Shown one piece after another: positions 53,651-62,072 of a stretch of DNA of 64,000 bases. Under the pieces are notes generated by a model. That model saw only the letters and a list, made by a program, of their open reading frames with translations. It was not told the origin of the DNA and searched no databases. A program made the position numbers and the translations under genes. How positions within the stretch are numbered: the stretch's first letter is position 1; each line of letters opens with the position of its first letter. This stretch comes from JAYQKL01 sp965243245. GTDB taxonomy: Bacteria; Pseudomonadota; Alphaproteobacteria; RS24. The stretch covers positions 1,054,001 through 1,118,000 of the forward strand of contig OZ251536.1 in NCBI GenBank assembly GCA_965243245.1, read 5' to 3'.

Positions 53651-54562
53651 TTAATTACCAGAGGCTGAACTCTCTAATGCTTCAATTTGCGCGGCCAAAT
53701 CAAGCAGACGCTTTGATTGCTCATAATGAAGAATTTCTGTCATTTTACCATTGACCGTCAAGACAGCACTGCCTGCATTAGCGGGGCTCTCAAAAGCGGC
53801 AATGATCGCACTAGCTTGTGCAAGTACCTTTGGTGATGGTGCAAATATATGATTGGCCGCCCCCAGTTGCGCTGGATGAATGAGCGTTTTACCGTCAAAG
53901 CCAAAATCTATGCCTTGCTCACATTCACGCACCAGCCCCGCCTCATCATTGAAATCATTATAGACCCCATCAAGAACCGCCAAACCGTACGCGCGCGCCG
54001 CTAAAACGCACACACTCATAGCCGTTTGTAAAGCAACACGCTCTGAGGTAAAACGCGCCGCCATATCTTTAATCAGGTCGTTCGAGCCAAAAACCAAGGC
54101 TTTTAAGGGGGTCGTTTGAGAAGAAGCGGCAATTTGAGAAGCGTTCAAAATACCCAAAGGCGTTTCCAACATCGCCCAAAGATCAATATTTTTAGGCATA
54201 TCGTTTAACACCTGACGGAAAAGTTTTTCAACATCGCTTGCGCCATTCACCTTAGGCAGTAAAATAGCATCCGGTGAAACCCTGCTTAATGCCAACACAT
54301 CATCTATGCCCCATTGCGTCTCAAGTCCATTAATGCGAACCACAACTTCACGCCCATTATAGCCGCCCCCCTCAATCGCCTCACAAACGCTCCCGCGTGC
54401 CGTTATCTTGTCATCCGGCGCAACCCCATCCTCAAGGTCAAAAACAACACAATCAGCCGGCAGCGATTTAGCTTTTTCCAAAGCCCGCGGTTTCGAGCCC
54501 GGTATATAAAGAACACTACGGCGCGGGCGGGCACTAAATTCTAGACTTGCATGATCCAACAT
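53651..54562 (-). CDS. CitE-like CoA ester lyase (HpcH/HpaI family)
   Basis: 303 residues of the citrate-lyase-beta/malyl-CoA-lyase fold. The RRSVLYIPGSKPRALEKAKS opening, CVVFDLEDGVAPDDK (Mg and acid-ligand region), Glu in LWAMLETPLGILNA and GFDGKTLIHPAQL close the active site. Such enzymes cleave malyl-CoA, beta-methylmalyl-CoA or citramalyl-CoA. The substrate is not settled by sequence. It lies downstream of asd and before sdhC, 15 bp after asd, so it may share that transcript. Confidence 0.9.
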   Translation of the reverse strand: MLDHASLEFSARPRRSVLYIPGSKPRALEKAKSLPADCVVFDLEDGVAPDDKITARGSVCEAIEGGGYNGREVVVRINGLETQWGIDDVLALSRVSPDAILLPKVNGASDVEKLFRQVLNDMPKNIDLWAMLETPLGILNASQIAASSQTTPLKALVFGSNDLIKDMAARFTSERVALQTAMSVCVLAARAYGLAVLDGVYNDFNDEAGLVRECEQGIDFGFDGKTLIHPAQLGAANHIFAPSPKVLAQASAIIAAFESPANAGSAVLTVNGKMTEILHYEQSKRLLDLAAQIEALESSASGN

Positions 54563-54576
54563 TATTTTCGCACCGC

Positions 54577-55593
54577 CTATTTCTTGAGATAATGAGCCAC
54601 CAACTCTTCTGCAATCTGAACCGCATTAAGCGCCGCTCCTTTGCGTAGATTATCAGAAACAACCCAGAGATTTAAGCCATTTTCAACGGTTGAATCTTGG
54701 CGAATACGCGACACAAAAGTGGCATAATCACCCACACACTCAATCGGCGTTACATAACCGCCATCTTCGCGCTTATCAACCACCAGCACGCCTTTGGCGG
54801 CGCGCAGAATATCACGCGCTTTTTTTTCAGAAATCGGATTTTCAAATTCAATATTCACCGCCTCAGAGTGACCAACAAACACAGGCACACGGACACAAGT
54901 AGCTGTTAACTCAATCGACGGGTCAATTATTTTTTTGACCTCACCCGCCATTTTCCACTCTTCTTTAGTGCTACCATCCTTCATGAAAGCATCAATATGC
55001 GGAATGACATTAAACGCAATTTGCTTGGTAAAATTTTCTTTCTTGAGTGCGTCATTGACGAAAATACCGCGCGTTTGACTAAACAACTCCTCCATAGCCG
55101 CATTACCAGCCCCCGAAACAGACTGATAAGTCGCCACAACCACACGCTTGATTTTTGCAACATCATGCAATGGCTTCAAGGCAAGGACGAGCTGTGCCGT
55201 CGAACAATTCGGATTAGCGATAATATTACGGCGCGTATAACCAGCCAAAGCCTCAAGATTAACCTCTGGCACAACCAATGGAATATCTTTTTCCATACGG
55301 TAAAGTGAGGAATTATCAATCACAACACAACCCGCTTTGGCAGCTTTGGGGGCAAATTCCTTGGCCGCATGTGAGCCGCAAGCAAATAGAGCAATATCAG
55401 TCTGTGACCAGTCATAATATTCCATCGCAGATACTGTGAGGGTGGCATCACCGAGCCCAACTTCTGTGCCCTGCGAGCGCCGCGAAGCAAGCGCATCCAC
55501 GCGCTCGAAAGGTATATTGCGCTCGGCCAAAATGTTCAAAATTTCGCGCCCAACACTACCCGTCGCCCCAGCAACCGCAATTACATAACCCAT
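54577..55593 (-). CDS. asd: Aspartate-semialdehyde dehydrogenase
   Basis: 338 residues. NADP site VAGATGSVGREILNIL, SRRSQGTEV, phosphate-binding NSS and the catalytic Cys in ANPNCSTAQLVLAL, then QSVSGAGNAAMEEL. It makes aspartate semialdehyde for lysine, threonine and diaminopimelate synthesis. It follows leuB by about 34 bp, a typical alphaproteobacterial leu-asd arrangement. Confidence 0.98.
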   Translation of the reverse strand: MGYVIAVAGATGSVGREILNILAERNIPFERVDALASRRSQGTEVGLGDATLTVSAMEYYDWSQTDIALFACGSHAAKEFAPKAAKAGCVVIDNSSLYRMEKDIPLVVPEVNLEALAGYTRRNIIANPNCSTAQLVLALKPLHDVAKIKRVVVATYQSVSGAGNAAMEELFSQTRGIFVNDALKKENFTKQIAFNVIPHIDAFMKDGSTKEEWKMAGEVKKIIDPSIELTATCVRVPVFVGHSEAVNIEFENPISEKKARDILRAAKGVLVVDKREDGGYVTPIECVGDYATFVSRIRQDSTVENGLNLWVVSDNLRKGAALNAVQIAEELVAHYLKK

Positions 55594-55627
55594 TGGTTTT
55601 CTCTATTCGTCTCTTTTGACAAAAGGA

Positions 55628-56728
55628 TTAACGCGTTGCCGCGTTAAGTTCCAGCAAAATCGCATCGCCCATACCATCCGTGCCAACTGGCGTAAACCCA
55701 TCTTGCATAATATCGCTCGTGCGCACCTTATTCAACACATGAGTGACAGCCCCCTCCAGCAAATCCGCATCATCAGCGCGCGCAAAACTATAACGCAACG
55801 CCATCGCAAAAGACATAATAGAGGCAATCGGATTGGCAAGGTTTTTGCCCATAATATCAGGCGCAGAACCATGCACAGGCTCATACATAGAATTGGCATA
55901 TCCGGTTTCACTAGCATCGCCCAATGAAGCAGACGCCAACATACCCAGCGAACCCGTCAACATGGCGGCTACATCTGAAAGCAAATCACCAAAAAGATTA
56001 TCCGTTACCAGCACATCATATTGTGTTGGATTGCGGACAAGTTGCATGGCACAATTATCTGCCAGAACATGCTCCAATTTCACCTCTGGAAACTCAGAGG
56101 TGATGACTTTTGTAACTTCTTCATGCCACAAAAGACCGCTTTCCATCACATTGCGTTTTTCAGCTGACGCCAATCGCTTCCCGCGTTTCATGGCCAAATC
56201 ACCCGCCACACGAGCAATGCGCTCAATTTCATATGTTTCATAAACTTGCGTATTCACGCCGCGGCGCTGACCATTACCAAGCTCTTCAATGCCGCGCGGC
56301 TCGCCAAAATACACCCCACCCGTTAATTCACGGACAATCATAATATCTAAACCTTCAATAACTTCGCGCTTCAAAGATGAGGCGTCTGCAAGTGCTGGAA
56401 AACAAATTGCCGGGCGCAAATTCGCAAATAAGCCAAGCTCATTACGAAGACGTAGCAAGCCAGCTTCGGGGCGAACATCATACCCAACATTATCCCATTG
56501 CGGCCCCCCAACAGCACCAAACAAAACCGCATCGCTTTCATGCGCTTTTTCCATAGCAGCATCCGTGATAGCAACACCATGGATATCATACGCCGCCCCG
56601 CCCACCACATCTTCTGTAATAGAAACATCAAAGCCACGGGTTTTGCCATACCAGTCAATAATACGGCGCACTTGTGTCATGACTTCTGTGCCAATGCCGT
56701 CGCCCGGCAGAATAAGGATTTTTTCCAT
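55628..56728 (-). CDS. leuB: 3-isopropylmalate dehydrogenase
   Basis: 366 residues. It has ILPGDGIGTEVMTQVRRI, VRELTGGVYFGEPRG, the catalytic-Lys/Asp region TDNLFGDLLSDVAAMLTGSL and EPVHGSAPDIMGKNLANPI. It oxidises 3-isopropylmalate in leucine synthesis with NAD and Mg. It lies between leuD and asd. Confidence 0.98.
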   Translation of the reverse strand: MEKILILPGDGIGTEVMTQVRRIIDWYGKTRGFDVSITEDVVGGAAYDIHGVAITDAAMEKAHESDAVLFGAVGGPQWDNVGYDVRPEAGLLRLRNELGLFANLRPAICFPALADASSLKREVIEGLDIMIVRELTGGVYFGEPRGIEELGNGQRRGVNTQVYETYEIERIARVAGDLAMKRGKRLASAEKRNVMESGLLWHEEVTKVITSEFPEVKLEHVLADNCAMQLVRNPTQYDVLVTDNLFGDLLSDVAAMLTGSLGMLASASLGDASETGYANSMYEPVHGSAPDIMGKNLANPIASIMSFAMALRYSFARADDADLLEGAVTHVLNKVRTSDIMQDGFTPVGTDGMGDAILLELNAATR

Positions 56729-56772
56729 CTGTTTTTCTATTTCTATTTTTCAGCGTAACGTCGCTTAATATT

Positions 56773-57375
56773 CTAAGACCAAGGCTGGGCGTCTAACGCG
56801 GCCTCAAACGCGTCAATTTCAGTCTTTTTTTGCAACGTTAAATCAATATCGTCCAGACCATTCAGCAAACAATGTTTGCGAAAAGCATCGACTTCAAAAG
56901 AAATTTTACCGCCATCGGGGCCTGTGATTTCTTGTGTGTTAAGATCAATAGCCAGCCTTGCATTTTCGCCGCGCAAGGCGTCATCCAGAAGCTTATCCAC
57001 ATCCGCCTGCGGCAGAACAATCGGCAAAATGCCATTCTTGAAACAATTATTGAAGAAAATATCCGCAAAACTTGGCGCAATCACACACCGAATCCCAAAA
57101 TCAAGCAACGCCCAAGGTGCATGTTCTCGGCTTGACCCACAGCCAAAATTATCTCCCGTAACAAGAATTTGCGCTTGGCGATAGGCCGGCTGATTGAGTA
57201 CAAAATCAGCAATTTCTTCGCCCTCAAGCGTAAATCGCATTTCATCAAATAAGTTTTTACCAAGCCCTTCGCGTTTAATGGTTTTCAAAAACTGTTTTGG
57301 GATGATCATATCTGTATCAATATTGAGCATGTTCAACGGCGCCGCGATACCTGTTAATTTAGTGAATTTTTCCAT
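56773..57375 (-). CDS. leuD: 3-isopropylmalate dehydratase small subunit
   Basis: 200 residues. MEKFTKLTGIAAPLNMLNID TDMIIPKQFLK and GDNFGCGSSREHAPWAL (swivel domain, substrate-specificity loop) are LeuD signatures. It works with LeuC to isomerise isopropylmalate. ATG 57375 is favoured over 57390 because of upstream GAAGGG. It lies 27 bp downstream of the STAS/GHKL fusion gene rather than leuC. Confidence 0.97.
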   Translation of the reverse strand: MEKFTKLTGIAAPLNMLNIDTDMIIPKQFLKTIKREGLGKNLFDEMRFTLEGEEIADFVLNQPAYRQAQILVTGDNFGCGSSREHAPWALLDFGIRCVIAPSFADIFFNNCFKNGILPIVLPQADVDKLLDDALRGENARLAIDLNTQEITGPDGGKISFEVDAFRKHCLLNGLDDIDLTLQKKTEIDAFEAALDAQPWS

Positions 57376-57402
57376 TCTCCAGCCCTTCATTTTCTATGTT
57401 AG

Positions 57403-58662
57403 CTAGGATTGATGACCGTTTTGAGACTGCTTCGCTCTTTGTAATATAGCGCGATCAATAAGGACATCTGTCGTTCGGTCTGCATTTAAAATAACAATTC
57501 TTTTAGTAAAACCTCGCGGTCTCAAATTAACGAAAAGCCGCCCGAATACCTCATCAGCAAAACTGCTCGAGATAACCGTAACCCCTTCAAAGTCCACAGT
57601 CACACGAGGCGCATTATTGAGCAACCCTTCAAGTCGTTTACGCACGGTTTTGCCGCCCTCACGCGACCCAACTTCTTTTATATGATGAGCCAGTTTAAAT
57701 ATCATATCGTCCGTTTCTTCACTTTCATATACGCGTTCTATATAGTCAACTGGATCGTGAGGCTGTCCGCCAAATCGCAAAGCCTCTTCTAGTAAATTAG
57801 GGTTGTCAAATCCAATGCGACAGCGCACAGATGTGCCATCATAGGGTATTTTATCTACCCCCACACTAACCTTACCATCTCCATGTCCAGCTATCAGATG
57901 CGCTGCACCAGAATTTATTTCAAACAATCCTTTTGAAAGAAAAGCGACCTGATAAGAACCAAAAAGCCCATTACCCGCATTACTATCGCTGTTACGCGTA
58001 ACACCTTCGACAATAGCGGCATTGAGTGCATTTTCTGGCGTTTTTTCCATATTCAAACTTCTCGGAATACCAATACCACAATCAGCAACCACAAATTCAA
58101 TCTCTCTTTTCTCTTTAAAAGCCGTGGCTTGCACAAACCCGCCGACAGGAGAATCAGCATGTTGTAAAACATTATCGGTAATTTCATTCAACGACCACTC
58201 AAAGGCTTTAAGTTGACCGCGCTCCCAGTCGTCTATCGAGCCAAGCACAAGCTCCATAACACCATTAACCAATTCAAACTGCCCCGTATTATCTTGGTAT
58301 TGCAAGGCAGGTAAATGTCCCCCTTCATAATCAGATTTTTCAAACTTCTCAGGGTTGATATAATGCGCCCAATTGGTATTCCGAAAAAGTCGCTGAAGTT
58401 CTCCTTTTTCTGGCAATATTAACGTGAACCCGACTTGATCTTTCTCTCTATATGACACAATTAATGGTAAAGCAGGCAACATAAAAGCTTCGGCAACAAA
58501 ATCGCAAAGTGAAAAATCAAGCGTTACATCTAAATAACGATGCTTGGAAATCATCCGATATAATTTGGAGCATAAAAACCTCAAATTGTAAGCGGTCATT
58601 GCCCCTTTCAAATAAATGATATTTCCATCCCTATTGATTTCTCCCTTTTGCTGTGTATTCAT
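57403..58662 (-). CDS. STAS-like / GHKL-ATPase / DUF4325-like fusion within the leu operon
   Basis: 419 residues, three parts. Residues 1-110 look like a STAS-like module (DVTLDFSLCDFVAEAFMLPA). Residues 150-290 form a GHKL/histidine-kinase-like ATPase with N box SLNEITDNVLQHA (159-169), G1 box VADCGIGIP (192-200) and a Gly-rich lid (NAGNGLFGS, 228-236). Residues 330-400 resemble the STAS-like DUF4325 domain (GGKTVRKRLEGLLNNAPRVT, VISSSFADEVFGRL). No phosphoacceptor His box is visible, so it resembles an anti-sigma-factor-type kinase fused to its own STAS partners. It stands between leuC and leuD, 17 bp and 27 bp apart, likely in one transcript. Its target is unknown. Confidence 0.75.
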   Translation of the reverse strand: MNTQQKGEINRDGNIIYLKGAMTAYNLRFLCSKLYRMISKHRYLDVTLDFSLCDFVAEAFMLPALPLIVSYREKDQVGFTLILPEKGELQRLFRNTNWAHYINPEKFEKSDYEGGHLPALQYQDNTGQFELVNGVMELVLGSIDDWERGQLKAFEWSLNEITDNVLQHADSPVGGFVQATAFKEKREIEFVVADCGIGIPRSLNMEKTPENALNAAIVEGVTRNSDSNAGNGLFGSYQVAFLSKGLFEINSGAAHLIAGHGDGKVSVGVDKIPYDGTSVRCRIGFDNPNLLEEALRFGGQPHDPVDYIERVYESEETDDMIFKLAHHIKEVGSREGGKTVRKRLEGLLNNAPRVTVDFEGVTVISSSFADEVFGRLFVNLRPRGFTKRIVILNADRTTDVLIDRAILQRAKQSQNGHQS

Positions 58663-58679
58663 ATTAGTCTCTCCCGTTT

Positions 58680-60098
58680 CTAAAGCTTGCGAATGTCAAC
58701 GAAATGACCCGCCAACGCCGCCGCCGCCGCCATTTCAGGCGATACTAAATGAGTGCGCCCACCACGCCCCTGACGACCCTCAAAATTCCGATTAGAAGTC
58801 GAAGCACACCGCTCACCCGGCAATAATTTATCAGCATTCATCGCCAAACACATAGAACAACCCGGCTCACGCCACTCAAAACCAGCACCCATGAAAATCT
58901 TATCCAATCCTTCCGCCTCAGCCTGCTGCTTAATCAAACCCGACCCCGGCACAACCATCGCATGAACACTTTTAGCAATCTGGCAATCACCCGCCTTTTC
59001 AATAATAGCCGCCGCCGCACGCAAATCTTCAATCCGACTATTCGTGCAGGACCCAATAAATACACGGTCAATCATAACTTCTTCCATCGGCGTATCAGCC
59101 TCCAACCCCATATAAGCCAGCGCACGTTCGGTGGCTTTGCGGCGCGCTTCATCAGCCATATTTGCCGGATTAGGTACTTTGGCGTCAATCGCCACAACAT
59201 CTTGCGGACTCGTACCCCACGTAACCAGCGGCGCAAAATGAGAGGCATCAAGCGTGATTTCCTTATCAAAAACCGCGCCTTCGTCAGACTTTAGCATTTT
59301 CCAATATGCAACCGCATCATCCCAATCAACCCCTTTGGGGGCTTTTGGACGACCTTTCAAATAAGCAAATGTCTTCTCATCTGGCGCAATAAGACCCGCA
59401 CGCGCACCCGCCTCAATCGACATGTTACACAAAGTCATGCGACCCTCCATGCTCAACGCTTCAATAACAGAACCAGCATATTCTAACACGTAACCCGTGC
59501 CGCCCGCCGTGCCAATTTCGCCGATGATTGCCAATGCAATATCCTTAGCGGTAAAATAATCCGACGCCGTGCCAATCACATTAATGCGAAAAGTTTTAGC
59601 CTTACGTTGCTGTAAAGTTTGAGTCGCCAACACATGTTCCACCTCCGATGTACCAATACCATGTGCCAAGGCACCAAAAGCCCCATGCGTAGACGTATGA
59701 CTATCACCGCAAACAATCGTAAAACCCGGCAGAGTGAAACCCTGCTCAGGACCTGTAACATGCACAATACCTTGGCGTTTATCCATCATCTCAATATATT
59801 CAATCCCAAATTCGGCGCAATTAGCACCAAGTGTCTGGATTTGAAGACGGCTATCATCATCAGCAATAGCGTCAACGCCGCCTGTGCGGTCCGTCGTCGG
59901 AATATTATGATCTGCCATAGCAAGTGTTTTTTGCGGCGCACGCACCTTGCGCCCCGCCATGCGAAGTCCTTCAAAAGCCTGCGGACTCGTCACTTCATGC
60001 ACCAAATGGCGGTCAATATAAATCAGACAATTGCCGTCATCTTGTGCATCAACCAGATGCGCTTGCCAGATTTTATCGTAAAGAGTCGTTGTCGACAT
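58680..60098 (-). CDS. leuC: 3-isopropylmalate dehydratase large subunit
   Basis: 472 residues of the aconitase family. The [4Fe-4S] Cys are in IGSCTNSR and GCSMCLAMNADKL; VCGDSHTSTHGAFGALAHGI GTSEVEHVLATQ is the family signature. ATG 60098 has a perfect GGAGG; the frame to 60113 adds five residues. It is the first gene of the leu block, reading towards leuD, leuB and asd. Confidence 0.98.
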   Translation of the reverse strand: MSTTTLYDKIWQAHLVDAQDDGNCLIYIDRHLVHEVTSPQAFEGLRMAGRKVRAPQKTLAMADHNIPTTDRTGGVDAIADDDSRLQIQTLGANCAEFGIEYIEMMDKRQGIVHVTGPEQGFTLPGFTIVCGDSHTSTHGAFGALAHGIGTSEVEHVLATQTLQQRKAKTFRINVIGTASDYFTAKDIALAIIGEIGTAGGTGYVLEYAGSVIEALSMEGRMTLCNMSIEAGARAGLIAPDEKTFAYLKGRPKAPKGVDWDDAVAYWKMLKSDEGAVFDKEITLDASHFAPLVTWGTSPQDVVAIDAKVPNPANMADEARRKATERALAYMGLEADTPMEEVMIDRVFIGSCTNSRIEDLRAAAAIIEKAGDCQIAKSVHAMVVPGSGLIKQQAEAEGLDKIFMGAGFEWREPGCSMCLAMNADKLLPGERCASTSNRNFEGRQGRGGRTHLVSPEMAAAAALAGHFVDIRKL

Positions 60099-60207
60099 AA
60101 TAAATCCTCCCATGCATTTAAAGCATAAATATACCTACCCATATACGAACATTCTTAATTTACAATTACAGGTAGCAGGTTTTAAGCTAAAGCTTCAAGC
60201 CAAGAGT

Positions 60208-60636
60208 TTAGCTATCGGATACTTCAGCCGTCGGCATAACATCTTTGGGCGCGTCTTTGGGCGCGTCTTTACGCACCACTCTGCGCTCCGCAATACGTGC
60301 CGCCTTACCCGTCAAACCTCGCAGATAGTAAAGTTTTGCCCGCCGCACACGCCCACGCCGAACCAGTTCGATGCTGTCCACCAATGGACTGTAAATCGGA
60401 AATACACGCTCAACCCCCTCACCATAGGAAATTTTACGCACCGTGAAATTAGCATTAAGATCAGCCCCAGAGCGGGCGATGCAGACGCCTTCATAGGCTT
60501 GAATCCGCTCCCGCGTGCCCTCTTTTACCTTCACATTGACTTTCACTGTATCACCAGCGCGAAAATCAGGGATATTTTTTTTAGCCGCAATTTGTTCAAT
60601 ATGCTCGCGGTTCAGTTCATCTATCAGGTTCATCAT
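60208..60636 (-). CDS. rplS: 50S ribosomal protein L19
   Basis: 142 residues. The core is standard (FRAGDTVKVNVKVKEGTRER IQAYEGVCIA, RKISYGEGVERVFPIYSP, RRGRVRRAKLYYLRGLTGKA ARI). The C-terminus is KDAPKDAPKDV, a small tail produced by a 12-bp tandem repeat (60242-60265). L19 lies at the 30S-50S interface. The order trmD-rplS is the usual one. Confidence 0.98.
   Translation of the reverse strand: MMNLIDELNREHIEQIAAKKNIPDFRAGDTVKVNVKVKEGTRERIQAYEGVCIARSGADLNANFTVRKISYGEGVERVFPIYSPLVDSIELVRRGRVRRAKLYYLRGLTGKAARIAERRVVRKDAPKDAPKDVMPTAEVSDS
60242..60265. repeat. 12-bp tandem repeat at the rplS 3' end
   Basis: TCTTTGGGCGCG occurs twice (60242-60253, 60254-60265), followed by a diverged third copy. 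It encodes the KDAP repeat of the L19 tail. Confidence 0.85.
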
Positions 60637-60674
60637 CTTAACCTTTAACCGTCAGCCCCGTTTACGAGCCATTT

Positions 60675-60693
60675 AAGACGCCTTAGGCGTCTT
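60675..60693. terminator. Hairpin between trmD and rplS
   Basis: AAGACGCC (60675-60682) and GGCGTCTT (60686-60693) form a perfect 8-bp stem with a 3-nt loop. On the minus strand it lies between the trmD stop and rplS, followed by TTAAAT rather than a T run, so it may attenuate rather than end transcription. Confidence 0.5.
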
Positions 60694-60777
60694 TTGCCAA
60701 AATTCTGACTGCAATTAACACGATATGAAGTCACTTGTCACTCCCTAAAGGCTCGAAGGGGTCGAAAAAGACATAAT

Positions 60778-61524
60778 TTATACGAATTTAGGATTTTTTA
60801 GCTTTTTCCTTGCCAAATAAAGTTCGAACAAATCAGGCCGCCGATTTTGAGTGATTTTCTTGGCTTGCTCATGGCGCCACTCAGCCACTTTTTGATGGTC
60901 GCCTGAAGTTAATATTTCAGGAATGGCAAGCCCCTCCCAATTTGCTGGGCGGGTATAATGGGGATATTCCAGCAAATGGTTTTCGAAACTTTCCTCCATT
61001 AAAGACCCTTGTGCCCCCATCACCCCAGACAAAAGCCGCACAACAGCATCAATCATAACTTGAGCCGCCAACTCACCGCCTGACAAAACATAATCGCCAA
61101 GGCTAATCTCTTCGATTTGTCGGTTTTGAAAAATCCGTTCATCAACGCCTTCAAATCGAGAGCAGAAGATAATCATCCCCGCCCCCGTGGCTAATTGTTT
61201 AATGCGTTCTTGTGTTAAAGGCTTGCCGCGCGGGGAAAGCGCAATGAGCGGTAAATCTTCGCCCCCAAGACGGGCGGCATCAATGGCTGGCGCCGCCACA
61301 TCAGCGCGGATAACCATGCCCGCACCACCGCCGGCTGGCGTAGCATCAACATTTTTATGCTTCCCAATACCATAATCACGCAAGGCAAATGTCTGCCAAG
61401 ACCAAATCCCTTTTTCAAGCGCGCGCCCACTAAGGGAGCGGCTCAAAAGCCCCGGAAATGCCTCCGGCATAAGCGTGATAATACGGGCTTGCCAAGTTAA
61501 TTTATCAGTCAATTTATCAGTCAA
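60778..61524 (-). CDS. trmD: tRNA (guanine37-N1)-methyltransferase
   Basis: 248 residues of the SPOUT family. ITLMPEAFPGLLSRSLSGRA, DYGIGKHKNVDATPAGGGAG MVIRADV, LSPRGKPLTQE and GDYVLSGGELAAQVMIDAVVRLL are TrmD signatures. There is no ATG near the start; TTG 61524 or TTG 61512 are the two options and they are duplicates of one another in a 12-bp repeat. The first overlaps the rimM stop. Methylation prevents frameshifting at proline and other codons. Confidence 0.95.
   Translation of the reverse strand: MTDKLTDKLTWQARIITLMPEAFPGLLSRSLSGRALEKGIWSWQTFALRDYGIGKHKNVDATPAGGGAGMVIRADVAAPAIDAARLGGEDLPLIALSPRGKPLTQERIKQLATGAGMIIFCSRFEGVDERIFQNRQIEEISLGDYVLSGGELAAQVMIDAVVRLLSGVMGAQGSLMEESFENHLLEYPHYTRPANWEGLAIPEILTSGDHQKVAEWRHEQAKKITQNRRPDLFELYLARKKLKNPKFV
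61501..61524. repeat. 12-bp exact duplication at the rimM/trmD junction
   Basis: TTTATCAGTCAA occurs twice in a row (61501-61512, 61513-61524). On the minus strand each copy reads TTGACTGATAAA, carrying a TTG start for trmD; one copy also carries the rimM stop. Confidence 0.95.
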
Positions 61525-62072
61525 TCTGTGGATGCCTCATTCAAATCATTCCCCTGCACCATAATGGGCGCGATGATAACAAGCTGTCCAGTGCCTATGT
61601 CAATCTCTGGTACACAGGCTTTGGTAAAGGGTATGAAAAAAGACGAACCCCTAGCACCAATTTCCAATAAATCACCAGAACCAAAATTATGCACAGCAGT
61701 AATTGTGCCGACATCTTCGCCAATATTATTAATAGCTTTTAGACCGAGCAAATCTGAATGGTAAAAATCCTCAGCCACCGTAAGTTCGGGTAAGCGTGGG
61801 CGCGGCACATAAAGACGCGTGCCTTTCAGAGCTTGCGCGGCTTCTTTTGAGCTAACCCCTTTGAGCCGAATACAGGCGCCTATTTTGTTAGCGGTAATTG
61901 ATGTGATTTCAAAAAATTGCGACCCATCTTCATTTTGCAAAACGCCATAGGCACTCAAGTCAAGCGGATTCTCAGTAAACGTCTTGACCTTTAGCTCGCC
62001 CCTCACACCATGAGCCCCTGCAATAGCACCCAAGCAAACAAAGGCAATGGTGTCGCTTGACGTGGAGACCAA
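61521..62072 (-). CDS. rimM: Ribosome maturation factor RimM
   Basis: 183 residues. N-terminal RimM domain (LGAIAGAHGVRGELKVKTFT ENP) and C-terminal PRC-barrel (YHSDLLGLKAINNIGEDVGT, FIPFTKACVPEIDIGTG). It helps assemble the 30S 3' domain with S19. The start is TTG 62072, directly after the rpsP stop, with AAAAGG at 8 nt; there is no nearby ATG. Confidence 0.95.
   Translation of the reverse strand: MVSTSSDTIAFVCLGAIAGAHGVRGELKVKTFTENPLDLSAYGVLQNEDGSQFFEITSITANKIGACIRLKGVSSKEAAQALKGTRLYVPRPRLPELTVAEDFYHSDLLGLKAINNIGEDVGTITAVHNFGSGDLLEIGARGSSFFIPFTKACVPEIDIGTGQLVIIAPIMVQGNDLNEASTD

Noticed and set aside
60114..60207. Leucine riboswitch or attenuator ahead of leuC
   Set aside because: No Leu-codon leader peptide or terminator/antiterminator pair could be seen in the 94-110 bp available.
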